Shown piece by piece: positions 13,983 through 25,030 of a DNA stretch of 64,000 bases. Numbering within the stretch: the first letter of the stretch is position 1; every line of letters starts with the position of its first letter. The translations under genes and the position numbers were made by a program. The DNA lies in NCBI RefSeq assembly GCF_905475395.1, contig NC_058337.1, positions 83,880,368-83,944,367 of the forward strand, in the 5' to 3' direction. Source of the DNA: Chrysoperla carnea (lineage: Eukaryota; Arthropoda; Insecta; Neuroptera; Chrysopidae). The notes under the pieces were generated by a model. That model did no database searches. It worked only from the letters and a program-made list of their open reading frames with translations, and was not told the DNA's origin.

Positions 13983-15485
13983 ATTAGTAATAACTAACTG
14001 TAAACACCTGAACAAATATAAAATTATAATAATAATAATAATATCCTATACAATTTTCTGTCTGTTTAATTTCCTTTTATTTTAATTTATTATTTTGTAT
14101 GGTAAATAAATAAAATCTGAATAGAATATTAATTTAAAACAATAATCATAATAAATTTTCATTTTTTAAGCAAATAATAAATCTTTGCAACACTCACTTT
14201 AATCTGCACAATATAATCTAACTAACTAACTATACACATAATAGGAAAAAGTACAATGAGTTTCAAAAATATCGTACATATTAGAGAGAGAAAAAATTGG
14301 ATAAGTAAAAATTATTTGCACATACATCATGTTCAATATGATTTCAATGTTAAATAAAAAGCATTATTTGCGTGCTTACGAGACTAGCTTTATAACAATG
14401 TGTGTTTTTTAAATCGTTTCCCTAATTACACCAATGAGTGTGAGAGACTACTGTGGCAGTTTTAGATGCGACAAACCAGAGGCACCGCCTAGCGCTAAGA
14501 AAAGCCTCTTCACACACAAGAGGTTAGTATATTAATGATTATGAGTATTCAAAATAACTTGAAAACGAGTGCTGAAAGATTAACTATTTAAGATCAACTT
14601 TTTTTTTTAGTAAAAGCTCATTTATGTAAAAAAAAAAAATTACTATCGAATAATTATAAAGCAATTTATCATGTAGTTCTTATGGCAAACATTATATATG
14701 ACTTCAAATACGATGTCCGATAAGAAATGCGAAAAAGAAAATCATCAATATTCCCTATTTTAATAATAGTATACGATTACGGCTTACTTTAAGATACCTT
14801 GTATATCCATTACAAAGCCTGTTTTTGTCATTTTAGTTACGTTGACGTTTGGATGCATTATATGTGGCCCTTTTTGTTTATTTCCACATTTATATGTGGC
14901 ATTTAATAATAATGAAAGGGCGTTAATCAGTTACGCTTCTACTTTTTTTAGTATTATTATAATGACAGACATATATGGATAGCTCATGAGACTACATTGT
15001 ATTCATTACTATAAGTGTATGCATATGTACAGAAAGGCGCTCATGGCTTCCCCGCAACTGTAAAGTTTTCATTTACGTATTATCATTTTCATCAAGGTAT
15101 AAATATTACGCTTGTTCAATTGTGGCCCGTGTTCCACTGTGTATCATCTCCCTATAATGGAAATTTATAAGATTTTCGAAATTTTTTTTTTAAATAAATA
15201 AATTTTAGTCACTTTTTGAAGCTACTTCTATTGTATCAATTTGGAAATATTTGGAACATAATAATTTCACTTTAAGCAACAAGTAACTCCGCAAAATATA
15301 AAATTTGTATGTTTAGCTGGTTGTATTCGCATGTGAATCCCAGGGACTTAAACTCTCGTTGTCACAACAAAAATTAAATTAATTTAGAGTTATGTTGGGC
15401 TTGTGTCGGGCTGGCAAGGGGATACACTTGCATCACTCTGTCGGAAAAGTAAATACACAAAAAGATTTCGAATTTTTTTATTAAG
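13983..15485. other. AT-rich intergenic DNA with one candidate exon
   Basis: Mostly AT-rich DNA with an (ATA)n microsatellite near 14024-14043. The only coding-like interval is 14434-14522, listed separately. Confidence 0.5.
14434..14522 (+). CDS. Orphan candidate coding exon, unknown product
   Basis: A 29-codon open stretch begins at an ATG and runs to AAG AG followed by GTTAGT, a plausible splice donor. The peptide starts MSVRDYCGSFRCDKPEAPPS and is then Lys/Ser-rich. The segment is markedly GC-richer than the flanking DNA, which is what drew attention. I do not recognise the protein and found no partner exon. The opposite strand is also open here, so direction is not certain. It could be a first exon of a gene with very long introns, a transposon fragment or chance. 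Confidence 0.2.
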
Positions 15486-15662
15486 TTACCGATTGATATA
15501 AAACTTAAAGAACAAGCCGCTTAGCCTTGCGCCTCCCATCGTTGACTGATACCACATCTTGGGACGTTGTAACGTGTTAAATGTACGTTCGTCTCTACAT
15601 GTTGTTGCTGGAATAGTTAAAGCATTTTGGATTATCTCACATACCGTATGGTTACACGGGAA
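15486..15662 (-). pseudogene. hAT transposase remnant (C-terminal dimerisation region)
   Basis: An open minus-strand segment of 58 codons between stops contains ALTIPATTCRDERTFNTLQR and, a few residues on, QSTMGGARLSGL. This matches the well-known hAT dimerisation pattern (LtiPvT...ERsFS.Lk..K...RstM...RLsgLal) seen in ZMYM1-like insect hAT proteins. Conserved Ser and Leu positions have drifted, stops bound it on both sides and no upstream catalytic region was found. It is a dead transposon fragment. Confidence 0.7.
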
Positions 15663-15736
15663 TTATTAAAAGCTTCATCACTCGCTTCATTTCATTTGTC
15701 TTCAATATTTCGAGCCACGTGATAAACTCGGCTAAT

Positions 15737-16014
15737 AAATAAATTTCAATTTTTGCCCCAATTTCCTAGATCAGTTTTTTGTATTTTTAAAATACGTATT
15801 TTCGACTACCAAGTAGTCATCATCAGTAAGAATTAGCTAGTGAATGTTACTCTTAGCTAATTTGGTGGCGGACTGCAGTCGTCCACCAAATTAGCAAAGA
15901 GTAACATTCACTAGCTAATTCTTACTGATGATGACTACTTGGTAGTCGAAAATACGTATTTTAAAAATACAAAAAACTGATCTAGGAAATTGGGGCAAAA
16001 ATCGAAATTTATTT
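15737..16014. repeat. 278-bp near-perfect palindrome
   Basis: The interval is its own reverse complement apart from a few mismatches, with arms of 139 bp and no spacer. The centre is the perfect palindrome GACTGCAGTC at 15871-15880. Outer ends are AAATAAATTT on the left and the complement at 16005-16014. The 12-bp sequence TCGGCTAATAAA occurs at 15728-15739 and again at 16061-16072, flanking it as a direct repeat, as expected of an insertion with target duplication. No coding content. Such long spacer-free palindromes can extrude as hairpins. Confidence 0.9.
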
Positions 16015-16072
16015 CGACATATCCTAGAGCTCTCATTTATTATCTTCGATAATATTTATATTCGGCTAATAA

Positions 16073-17171
16073 AATTTTCCGCATTTATCGCTCTTCGACC
16101 TTTGTTCTTAAGAGTAATTGATTTGACGCACTCTAGTGTAAATGCAGATTCGCTTCCCTAAATGTAATCCTTGCTGCGCCGATGATCGCTTTTGTAGTTC
16201 TTGATAAACGTAATATGCAAGAAGGAGGTGTACTAAGGTAACAAAATAGACCTAAGAACTCCGAGTACTTCTGTAAGGGCCTTATGATGAATTTATGATT
16301 ACAAAATTTTTGGTTTTAAATTCAAAACGCTGTACCGTACACACTACGCTATTAAATTTTTCCCTTTTTAATGCTTTTTCATAAATGTAGAATTTTTATC
16401 ATCATTACAATACTTGTGCATCCTTGTTTAAGTACAAAATGAAAAATGGTACTAAACGACTATACCAATAAAAATGAATCAAAAGGCAAAATTGAATAAA
16501 AGTTATCCGCTTGAAAAAACTTAGAAGATCTCTGTCAAATTTTCTACACATCAAAGAGGTACAAAAGCGACACTCTGTATCTTTGATATACATATATGTG
16601 CAATTGAAGATGATACTTATGTGTTCATTGAACAGTGTTTGTCAAACAATGGTATTTGTATTTATCATTTCATCAAATATTTGTTTAGATGCAACTTGAA
16701 TATTTAATGTGATTATCGGAATTATTATTTTTTATAATAAAAAGAAATAAATATTGCGTGAAAATTGTAAACAAAATATTAATCTGTCTCTTTGTAATAA
16801 TTAAATAGTTAAATTCATATGTGATGATATGCGCAATATGTTGGATTTCTCACTATATGGACTCCGGTGATTAAATGCGGTTCCTATAATATAATTTTTT
16901 TTCACTTGAGGAATTTGATAAGTAAAATATTTTTTTCATGATTCCATAAGAACGATCTTACAAAAAACAAATGAGAAAAAAATATGAATATAATTGGCTG
17001 ATTTTTTATTTGTACGTAATAAAGACATAAATTTTACTGAGACACCGTCTCTAAATGGGATACTTCTACAGGCTACTATATGCTTTCTCTTCTCCAACTT
17101 GGTATCCTTAGTTCAGTTATGTAGGTGAAAATGTAATACCTAGAGCCAAAATTTACATTTATGTATTTTTT
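16073..17171. other. AT-rich intergenic DNA, no gene seen
   Basis: No supportable gene. A minus-strand frame of roughly 40 codons near 16130-16290 lies on the same strand as the hAT remnant and could be older debris of it, but carries no recognisable motif. Confidence 0.45.
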
Positions 17172-17485
17172 AAAGTCAGGCAATGACGCCCTATTAGCTC
17201 AGTTGGTTAAGGCGTAACCAATTCCGTCCGCGATATGCTTAGGGTAGCGGGTTCGATTTCCGCCGACTCAACAAAATTAATTTAATTAATAGTTGTGATG
17301 GACTGGTGTAGTGCATGGTATATGCATGAAGGAGGGGCACTCAGCCTCTGAAATTGAGAAGCTGATAAATGAAATTATAAGCTCAAAGGTGGTAAAACAC
17401 ATATATGGTATCACAATGGGCTCTATAGCGTGTGTCCTTCGTGGACAGCCAATATAACCTAACCTAACCTAAAGACAGGCAATGA
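17172..17485 (+). mobile_element. tRNA-derived SINE with 15-bp target-site duplications
   Basis: The body runs from 17187 to 17470 (284 bp). Its 5' part is tRNA-like, with an A-box region TAGCTCAGTTGGTTAAGGCG and a B box GGGTTCGATTTCC about 30 bp on, the internal promoter of RNA polymerase III. A tRNA-unrelated region follows, and the 3' end is AACCTAACCTAACCT. Flanking direct repeats AAAGTCAGGCAATGA (17172-17186) and AAAGACAGGCAATGA (17471-17485) match at 14 of 15 bases, the mark of LINE-driven target-primed insertion. The tRNA part cannot fold a proper acceptor stem, so it is not a tRNA gene. Confidence 0.9.
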
Positions 17486-18353
17486 AACCTAACAATAGAA
17501 ATTGTCTCTGTTTAAAGCACGTTATTTCATAGCACTGTAGTAATTTTTTGGTGTTTCTAGTTTTCATAGAGCCCATAAAAAGTATATCCTTATATTATTT
17601 ATTTACTTATTTAAAAAAAAAAAGGCTACTTAAAAATACTCTATTTAAATAAGCCACCAAAACGGTACTTGTAATATGAGGTATGCACTAAAATTTGAGA
17701 TATAACTTAGCTATAAACATACAAGGTTTTATATTTACTAGACTTATTCATTCAAGGAGAAGTTAAGTAGAAGTTAAGAAGTACAGCCATTATCTACCAT
17801 CATTGGTATCTATTGCAATTCGTAAATCCAAATGGGCAACCAAAAAATAAATTGCATTGGCTTAACTTTTCCATGAACAACTCTAACCCAAACAGTTTTC
17901 GATCACGTTGTTTAACTTTTTTCTGTTTTTTTGAATAAATAATTACACAATTGATAACTACAGCATGGCCCAAATAACTGGGATTTATTTTATATTTAAT
18001 GCAAATCAAGTAAAGAAAATTATTTTTTGATTTCTGAAGTATCACTGGTTAAATAATTGTCATATGTTTGATATGAATGAGTGAAAACTTTGAACGTGAT
18101 GTATGAAAAATCTTCTTTTATTTACTTAAAGGGTAGAAAAATTCTTCTCCCTCTCTCGTACTCACTTTTAGTCATTCCGCAGTCTCTTTCAATGCTAAAA
18201 AGAGTTCATATATATGGTTGAAACAGATATGGCTTTATAACGAATATATTTTACTATTCACTAGATCATTCGAAAATACCGAGAGAATCTTAACTTTTTA
18301 TAGATAAACTCTCTTTATAATAATTATTATTCATTAATTATTAATTAATTTCA
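17486..18353. other. AT-rich intergenic DNA, no gene seen
   Basis: No supportable gene. The 81-codon minus-strand frame at 17800-18045 shows no known motif and no splice partner. Confidence 0.5.
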
Positions 18354-18879
18354 TTTTTATACCATGTATATGTATATAAAATTTATCAAGATATACTAAG
18401 TTTAGTCCCAAGTGTGTAACGCTTAAAAATATTGATGCCACAAAATTTTTTCACAAAATCATTTCAAAAACGAAAAATGATATCAAGCTGAAAATTTTAT
18501 ATCTTGCTCAGGACGTAAAAAGTGAGATCGACTTTGTAAATGAGCAACAAAGGTCAATTGGGTCTTTGGTCCGTAGGACTCATCTTGTAAGCCGTTAGAG
18601 ATAGAACCAAAAGTTTAGAGGTAAAAAATGTTTCTTATACAAAAATAAACAACTTTTGTTTGAAATATTTTTTTCATAAACATTACTGTTTACCCGTGAG
18701 AAGCAAAATTATATAGTATGTATTATATGGGAATACAGTTGTGTGTGTGATTTGTGTATATGTGTAGCTATCTTTCTTTACTTACATGACGAAAAAAAAA
18801 ACAAATGATTGCGTAATCAACTGTCTATACATTGTATTTCAACAATTAACTCGGTCAATTGTTTGCTTTCACTTGTTTT
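18354..18879 (+). repeat. Dispersed repeat RF1, copy 2
   Basis: Forward-oriented RF1 copy starting TTTTATACCATGTATATGTA and ending ...TCACTTGTTTT. The GTGTGTAACGC block, GTAGGACTCATCTTGTAAGC block, CTGTCTATACATTGTATTTC (the inverted counterpart of the 5' end) and the terminal AATTAACTCGGTCAATTG hairpin are all present. The CCGTCTGTC-rich segment is deleted. Confidence 0.85.
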
Positions 18880-19769
18880 AATTCCTTTTTTATTAAAAGC
18901 TCTAAAGTATACCATTCAGTTGACGGATCGCAATACATTGACTAATCGGCTCGGAGATTAAATCTCAAAAAATCTAATGAAGTGTTAAGTATACCATTCA
19001 CTTGTCAAACCGTAATCCTGCCAGAGTTGCCCAGGAATCCACTTAACGGTCCGCCGAGCTAGTTTGAAAACATTTCTTACCAACTTGTCAGTCTGTTTCT
19101 TTGTATAAAAAATCATTATAACAACGACCGTACGTTATTAGTTTAAAATAGCTTGTCACTTTTAATATTTAACGTATATTATATGCAATTATACAGCATA
19201 GAAAACAACTGGACTGTATCAAGGATATTGGACTCCTAGAATAAAGATTTTGTTGATATTTCTAAATCAACTAGATAACAAAACAATACTAGTTTATTCG
19301 GTAAATATGTAATACTTGTCACCCCTATAAAGCACGTGCGTTGTACATCATTTATCTAGATTTCTTTCTGTAGTATAAACGGCTTATGGTTTTTATATTA
19401 AAAGCGATTTTGAGAAAAACAGAAAAAAAATTTAAATAAAAGAGTGGGGAGGGATTAACGTGTTACAGTATTTAATAAAATATAAATATTATTCTTTCTA
19501 ACGAACTGATTTGAATAAACCACTAAAAATAAAAATTATCCTATTGTTTATTTACAATTTATTTTTAGTTTATTAAGTATATGAAATGTTTTAAGATTTT
19601 AAGAAATATATTTCATCAGTCAAATCAAACCAGTAGACCCAGTCAGGCGCGGTTCTAGAATTTTTTCCGGAGGGGGTCACAAGATAACAAAAATCAAAAA
19701 TAACAAAAAAAACCAAATAAACAAAGCAAACCGAATTTTTTGAATGAATTAAAAAAAAAGCCAGAATAA
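18880..19769. other. Intergenic DNA with short duplicated motif
   Basis: No gene seen. The motif AAGTATACCATTCA occurs at about 18905 and again at about 18990, about 85 bp apart, with related sequence after each copy, suggesting an old tandem duplication. Confidence 0.45.
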
Positions 19770-19905
19770 CCTTATGCAAAAACTTGGTTGAGATCAACTA
19801 TGGCAGAAGACAGACTTACCGGACTTGCATTGCTACACATCCATCGCGACATTGAATTAGACATCGATGCGATCATTAACAGATTTGCGAAAAAAAATAG
19901 AACAT
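19770..19905 (+). pseudogene. hAT transposase remnant (extreme C-terminus)
   Basis: The open segment after an in-frame stop at 19767 reads KTWLRSTMAEDRLTGLALLH and continues IHRDIELDIDAIINRFAKK. This is the end of the dimerisation domain of ZMYM1-like hAT transposases (K.wLRSTM...RL.gLALL.IHRDI....eVI..FA.K). The preceding ERSFS-containing part is missing, so the piece is truncated and non-functional. It is on the opposite strand from the remnant at 15486-15662 and much better conserved, so it derives from a separate, younger insertion. Confidence 0.75.
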
Positions 19906-20798
19906 ATTTACTCATTAGCAGTACATATTTACTCATTACCATTCTTCCAAACACAAGTCTAATACTATATGACGCATTGCACGATCTTTATGCGGAAAGT
20001 AACTTTCGATCAATCTTTCTGAAACTATAGATTCTGATAGTTATTACACTCCTTCGAAAGTATAAGCGTATTATTTACCTATCCACAAATACAGACTAAA
20101 CAATGGGATGAGAGGTGAAAAAGGAATTTCCAATAAGATTCATTCCATACCGTTTAAAGTTTTAAATAGATTTTATTAGAATTGATGACTGCTATAAAAG
20201 TACCAGTATAAACATAATTAATTAAACATTTAAGAAAATATTTTCACGTCACAAGTTAAATAAGGCTTAAATTAAAACATCTGTATTCCTGGAAAAATTT
20301 CTTTGATAAAGAGCTTTATAATTTATTTCTTCTACTATATTCTCAGAATATGCATCGGCAGAAATTTCTAGGTAACTAGTAATTTTATTGACACAGTTTT
20401 TTTAAAGTAGTATTGAGAAATTGCAATCACTTAAGAGGACTATTTTCCACTTAGTATTTACTTAGTATTTATATTGAAAAATTTTTCTTAAAAGTCAATC
20501 AACATCCTATACACTATTTAAAATTACGTGTCAAGGTTTTTAAAAATCAAATTTTGGTTTCTATTTCATACTCAAATTCAATCAATGTTTATTTTATTGT
20601 AAATAATTTTTTAATTTTGAACTTTTTCTTTGTTACACATTTTTGTTCCCTATCTAAAAAGAGGTGCTTTATAAGTTCGAAGGCAGAAGTTTGTATGCCT
20701 GCTTGTGTGTATCATGAAGTTCGGCATTCCTTACACTCAGCTCAAAAAGCTTTGCTGTTTAAAAAAATTATGCTTTTATAAATTTTACTTATTTTACA
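19906..20798. other. AT-rich intergenic DNA, no gene seen
   Basis: No supportable gene. The 75-codon plus-strand frame at 20554-20781 is Ser/Phe-rich without motif. Confidence 0.5.
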
Positions 20799-20866
20799 TT
20801 TATCAAATTTTAAATTTATCAAATTTTAAATTTATCAAATTTTAAATTTATCAAATTTTAAAATTT
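20799..20866. repeat. 16-bp tandem repeat (about 4 units)
   Basis: The unit TTTATCAAATTTTAAA repeats with a 16-bp period from 20799 and the last copy decays into AAAATTTATT. A simple AT-rich minisatellite. Confidence 0.9.
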
Positions 20867-20938
20867 ATTTCAGAACCTCAAAACTGTTGTTTACCTCCTT
20901 AAATTACTGTACAATTCACGAGTTTTATTGGTTTACTG

Positions 20939-21600
20939 TTAATCGAGGAAATAATATCGAAAAATCTGTCTGACCAAGATAAATTCCGCGCGAGTAGATT
21001 TTAATGGGATCTGGTGGAAAATGATTGCCTCAGTGTACTTAACAAAATCATATTCATGTGAACTTGTACATTTTCGATTTACGCCTATAAAGTGGAACAG
21101 AAGTACCCTACTTCCGGACACTATATTCTCTTTATTTAACATTTAGCAATACTATTAGATTTTATATTTTGGGCTTTTCTAAGTATTTTTTGATTCTTAT
21201 CATTTTTTACATAACCTCACTGTTTTCAAGCTATAAGAGAATATATAAGAGTGAATTTCGCCGAAAACTTGTTATTGGCGAAAATAAAGTTTATTTTATG
21301 GTTCCAGTTAAAAATTTAATATGAAAGCCTTTAGATATTATTTTTTGGACGATTCGTAGAGTTTTTAACAATTCTGAGAATTGACTCTTGACAATTTTCA
21401 CCAAACCTCATCGTTTTCGATATGTAAGAGTAATATACGTAAAATTTGTAATTCGTATAAAAACTATTTTGTGATTCTGGTTAAAAATATTATTTAAAAA
21501 CTATATGATTTTATATTTTGGACCATTCTTAACACTTTTTAAAACATTTTTTTCTTAACCTTACCGTTTTCGATATATACGCGTTTTTCCAAACAGAATT
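20939..21600. repeat. Dispersed repeat RF2, copy 1
   Basis: The segment GTGTACTTAACAAAATCATA ... TTCATGTGAACTTGTACATT followed by a GACA.TA.ATTCT(A/C)TTTATTT block is shared with the region 42470-42720. The right part holds about three diverged internal units carrying the theme (A/G)CCT(C/T)A(C/T)(C/T)GTTTTC...ATA(T/A)(A/G) at about 21214, 21405 and 21558. The short minus-strand frame at 20939-21142 lies inside the repeat and has a diverged counterpart in the other copy, so it is not taken as a host gene. Confidence 0.6.
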
Positions 21601-22344
21601 GTCCAAAATATAAAATTCAATAGTTTTGTTTAATATGAAATAGTGTATATGATGTCCAGAAATGCACAAGTTTGTATGAATATGACTTTTTGTAGTGCAT
21701 TTAGGCAAACATTTTCCACCACATTCCATAAAAACTTACTGGCGCGGAGTTTTTTCCTGAGTCAAATGCTTCATTTTCTACATGTGACGTTCAGTACGTA
21801 TTTTAAAGGAATTAAATAGCTTGTATTATATATGTTAGCAGTAAAACAAACGAACAATTAATGGAGAAAATACAATGCGTGGAATAATTAGTTTAATAAT
21901 ACTCTAGATTCAAATTTCTATTAACAAATTAATTTCATTGAAAATAATTTCCAAGAATTTTTGGTGAATGAAGGAATTAATAAATCTATAGCTTACAATT
22001 CAGCATCAAGTATTAATACGGCAAAACTACATAGTCAATAAATTGAGAATCTCCGATTATTCCACTGTCATTTGCAAACTGGCATATTTAGAAATTAAAT
22101 TTTCTTATGTCATTCCTTCATTCATATATTCCCTCACATAAGGATAATGGATTAAATGATACTAGGTTAAAGGTTATTTTGCATAAGGAACTGATTAATC
22201 TCCAAAATCCAAATTTTGGTGATAATAAATAAAGTAAATAATAAAAAGTTAAACATACACAATTGAATTAAAATTGTAGTTATTCTTAATATATTCGCTG
22301 TTCATTAAAATGTATCATTTTGTAAAGTATCAAAAAGTATCATT
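21601..22344. other. AT-rich intergenic DNA, no gene seen
   Basis: No coding exon or structured repeat recognised between RF2 and the tandem array. Confidence 0.5.
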
Positions 22345-23362
22345 ATCTTCCAAATTTTATCCACCAAGTATGTGATCTTACTAAATTTTGAGCGTTCTTT
22401 TTAAATTTGTGATGATAATTAACCTAACTTTAATAGGTTTCAAAATAGTGGAGTCCTTGACCCGGAATTAAGCAAATAAGTGATAGCTAGCGAGAAACTA
22501 TCATCACAGCTGAAAATAATGACCCAAAATTAGTGGGTTTCAAAAAAAATTCCAATAAGATAGGATCAAATTTGCCTGTGTTATCAAAAAAATCGAATTT
22601 TTTAACTTTATGACGTCATCAGAATCCAAATAAATTAATTTTGCTCTATCATAACCAAATTTTATCCAATTTGTATAAATCAAGTATGTAATCCTACTAA
22701 ATTTGGTCCATATTTTTGCAAGTTTGTGATCAAAATTAACCTAGCTCTAATAGGTTGCAAAATAGTGGAGTCCTGGTCCCGCAATTAAGCAAATAAGTGA
22801 TAGCTAGCGAAAAACTATCATCACAGCTGAAAATAATGACACATAATTAGTGGGTTTCAAAAAAAATTCCAATAAGATCGGATCTAATTTGCCTGTGTTA
22901 TGAAAAAAATCGAATTTTTCAACTTTATGACGTCATCAAAATCCAAATAAATTAATTTTGCTCCATCACATCCAAATCTTATCCAATTTTGATAAATCAA
23001 GTATGCAATCCTACTAAATTTGGTAAATATTTTTTCAAGTTTGTGATCAAAATCAACCTAGCTCTAATAGGTTTCAAAATAGTGGAGTCCTGGTCCCGGA
23101 ATTAAGCAAATAAGTGATAGCTAGCGAAAAACTATCATAACAGCTGAAAAGAATACCCCAAAATTAGTGGGTTTCAAAAAAAAATCCAATAAGGTCGGAT
23201 CAAATTTGCCTGTGTTATCAAAAAAAATCAAATTTTTTAACCTTATGACGTCATCAGAATCCAAACAAATTAATTTGGTCTATCAAATCCAAATTTTATC
23301 CAATTTTTATAAGCCAAGTATGTAATCCTACTAAATTTCGTCCATACTTTTCAATTTTGTGA
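22345..23362. repeat. 317-bp tandem repeat array (about 3.2 units)
   Basis: The landmark GTGGAGTCCT occurs at 22448, 22765 and 23082, exactly 317 bp apart. Each unit also contains AAGCAAATAAGTGATAGCTAGC, then AAACTATCAT, forming a small stem with the upstream TGATAG, then ATTAGTGGGTTTC, a TATGACGTCATCA palindrome (a CRE-like ATF/CREB core) and ATCCAAATTTTATCCAA. Units are diverged by several percent, and a partial fourth unit ends the array. It is non-coding and satellite-like. Confidence 0.9.
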
Positions 23363-24542
23363 TCTAAATAAATTTAATATTAAAAGAGAAATGCGCTTGT
23401 TTGTATGGATTTTACTTCAAAAACCTATAAAACAATTTTACTGTAATTTATTTTATATAAAATTCAAAACTTAAAACATAAATGCTCTCTTTATCGTCGT
23501 TACAATTTCTGAGAATCTCTACTATAAATAAACTACCTCTTTAAATAGAGCAAGTGAAGGTATTTGAATTTGCAAAATGTCTGGACCGCATTTTTTCAAT
23601 TAATCCATGTTCAGAAAAGCTTAACTAAATAGATTTATATTTTCGTTTTTTCTGAATTAATGTACCTGTTCTCCAATTGTAGTTTCGATAACCGCAACCT
23701 TACTTTCTCGACAAGCAAGGATATTTATGAATCATTTCTTGTTGCTAAGTTTAAAAAAAAATATTTTGCCCTGTTGAAAACTGTATGAAATGTAGAGTAT
23801 GAAAAATCCAAACAATATTGTCCCCCATAGAAATCCCAATTCGGAGTTGACTTTTTTAATATAATAAAATTTTCTATTCGATATATATATTTAGTAAGTA
23901 CGAACGAACACGTCAAATTCTTTTTTTATCCAAGGTGTAGGTATGGAATTAATATTATTTTTTTAATTATAACACAAAACGTGTTATAATTTATTAAAAA
24001 TTTGGAAATATTTTAAAATTTAATAAAACAAATGTTACATATAAATTTAATAAAACAATTTACTTTTGGTAAAATATTTGCTCTAGTACATAGTAAATAG
24101 TAGCATCTTGTATTAATATATATAGTAAACTCACAGGCAAAACAATCGACTTACTAAATAATTCAAAATTTAAAGATGACTAAGAAATAACCATATTTGT
24201 GCTTACATATTATAGTGCTTACAAAAAACATGAAAGGTTTAAAAATTCCGATATAAAACATATTATAGTTAAATTGCAAGAAATATTGATCAATGTTTTT
24301 TTAAATCAATGTTTTAATCGTTATTGACACCCCATCAAACAAAATGTTTTCGTGATTTCGTGATACCTTACGACTACGCTTACTCCAGTTTTTAGCTTGT
24401 CAAGTTTATTCAATGTTACTTTCTTAATTTAAAAGCTACGAAGGAAGGCACACAATGGAAACAATTTTCAAAGCCCCTCTACTTTGTAGAAGATTAATAA
24501 TACAATTAAAAAAAGGTAAATATTACTTTAATGAGTGGGCCT
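23363..24542. other. AT-rich intergenic DNA, no gene seen
   Basis: No supportable gene. The 63-codon minus-strand frame at 23725-23916 has no motif. Confidence 0.5.
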
Positions 24543-25030
24543 TTATTATACCATGTATATGAAATATACCAAGGTATTCTAAGCTTAGTCCCAAGTTTTT
24601 AAAGCTTAAAAATATTGATGCTTTGAAAAAAATTTTGGTATAGGTGTTCATAAAATCACCATCTGTCGCCTGTCGTCTGTCGTCTGTCCGTCTGTCATCA
24701 AGATTGCTCAAAAACAAAAAGAGATATCAAGCTGAAATATAGCGTGCTGAGGACGTTAAAAGTGAGGTCGAGTTCGTAAATGAGCAACATAGGTCAATTT
24801 GGTCTTGGGTACGTAGGACCTATCTTGTAAATCGTTAGGAATAGAACAAAAGTTTAAATGTAAAAAATGTTCCTTGTTTGAAACATTTTTTCGTAAACAT
24901 CACTGTTTACCCGTGAGAGCGCATATTACGCGCAAATTGTTGTATTATATGGGTATATCGGTTATATGTGTGGCATGTGTGACATGATATTTCAACAATT
25001 AGCTCAGTCAATTGTTTGTTTTCACTTGTT
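24543..25030 (+). repeat. Dispersed repeat RF1, copy 3
   Basis: Forward-oriented RF1 copy, from TTATTATACCATGTATATGA to TTTTCACTTGTT. It retains the Drosophila-like CTGTCGTCTGTCCGTCTGTC block at about 24670-24695 and the terminal ATTAGCTCAGTCAATTG hairpin. The CTATACATGGTAT subterminal block is deleted. Minus-strand frames of 61-64 codons inside it are shadows of the repeat. Confidence 0.85.

Noticed and set aside
16130-16290. Further hAT coding sequence on the minus strand beyond the palindrome
   Set aside because: The frame is open for a short distance but shows no zinc-finger or catalytic motif, so it cannot be assigned.
17187-17272. A functional tRNA gene
   Set aside because: A and B boxes are present, but the acceptor ends do not pair, and the sequence continues into a non-tRNA body with a repeat tail and target duplications. 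It is a SINE head.
17446-17472. Interstitial telomere array
   Set aside because: Only about three CCTAA units are present and they form the SINE tail, ending exactly at the target duplication.
22345-23362. CRISPR-like array
   Set aside because: The spacing is regular, but the whole 317-bp unit repeats without unique spacers, and this is eukaryotic DNA.
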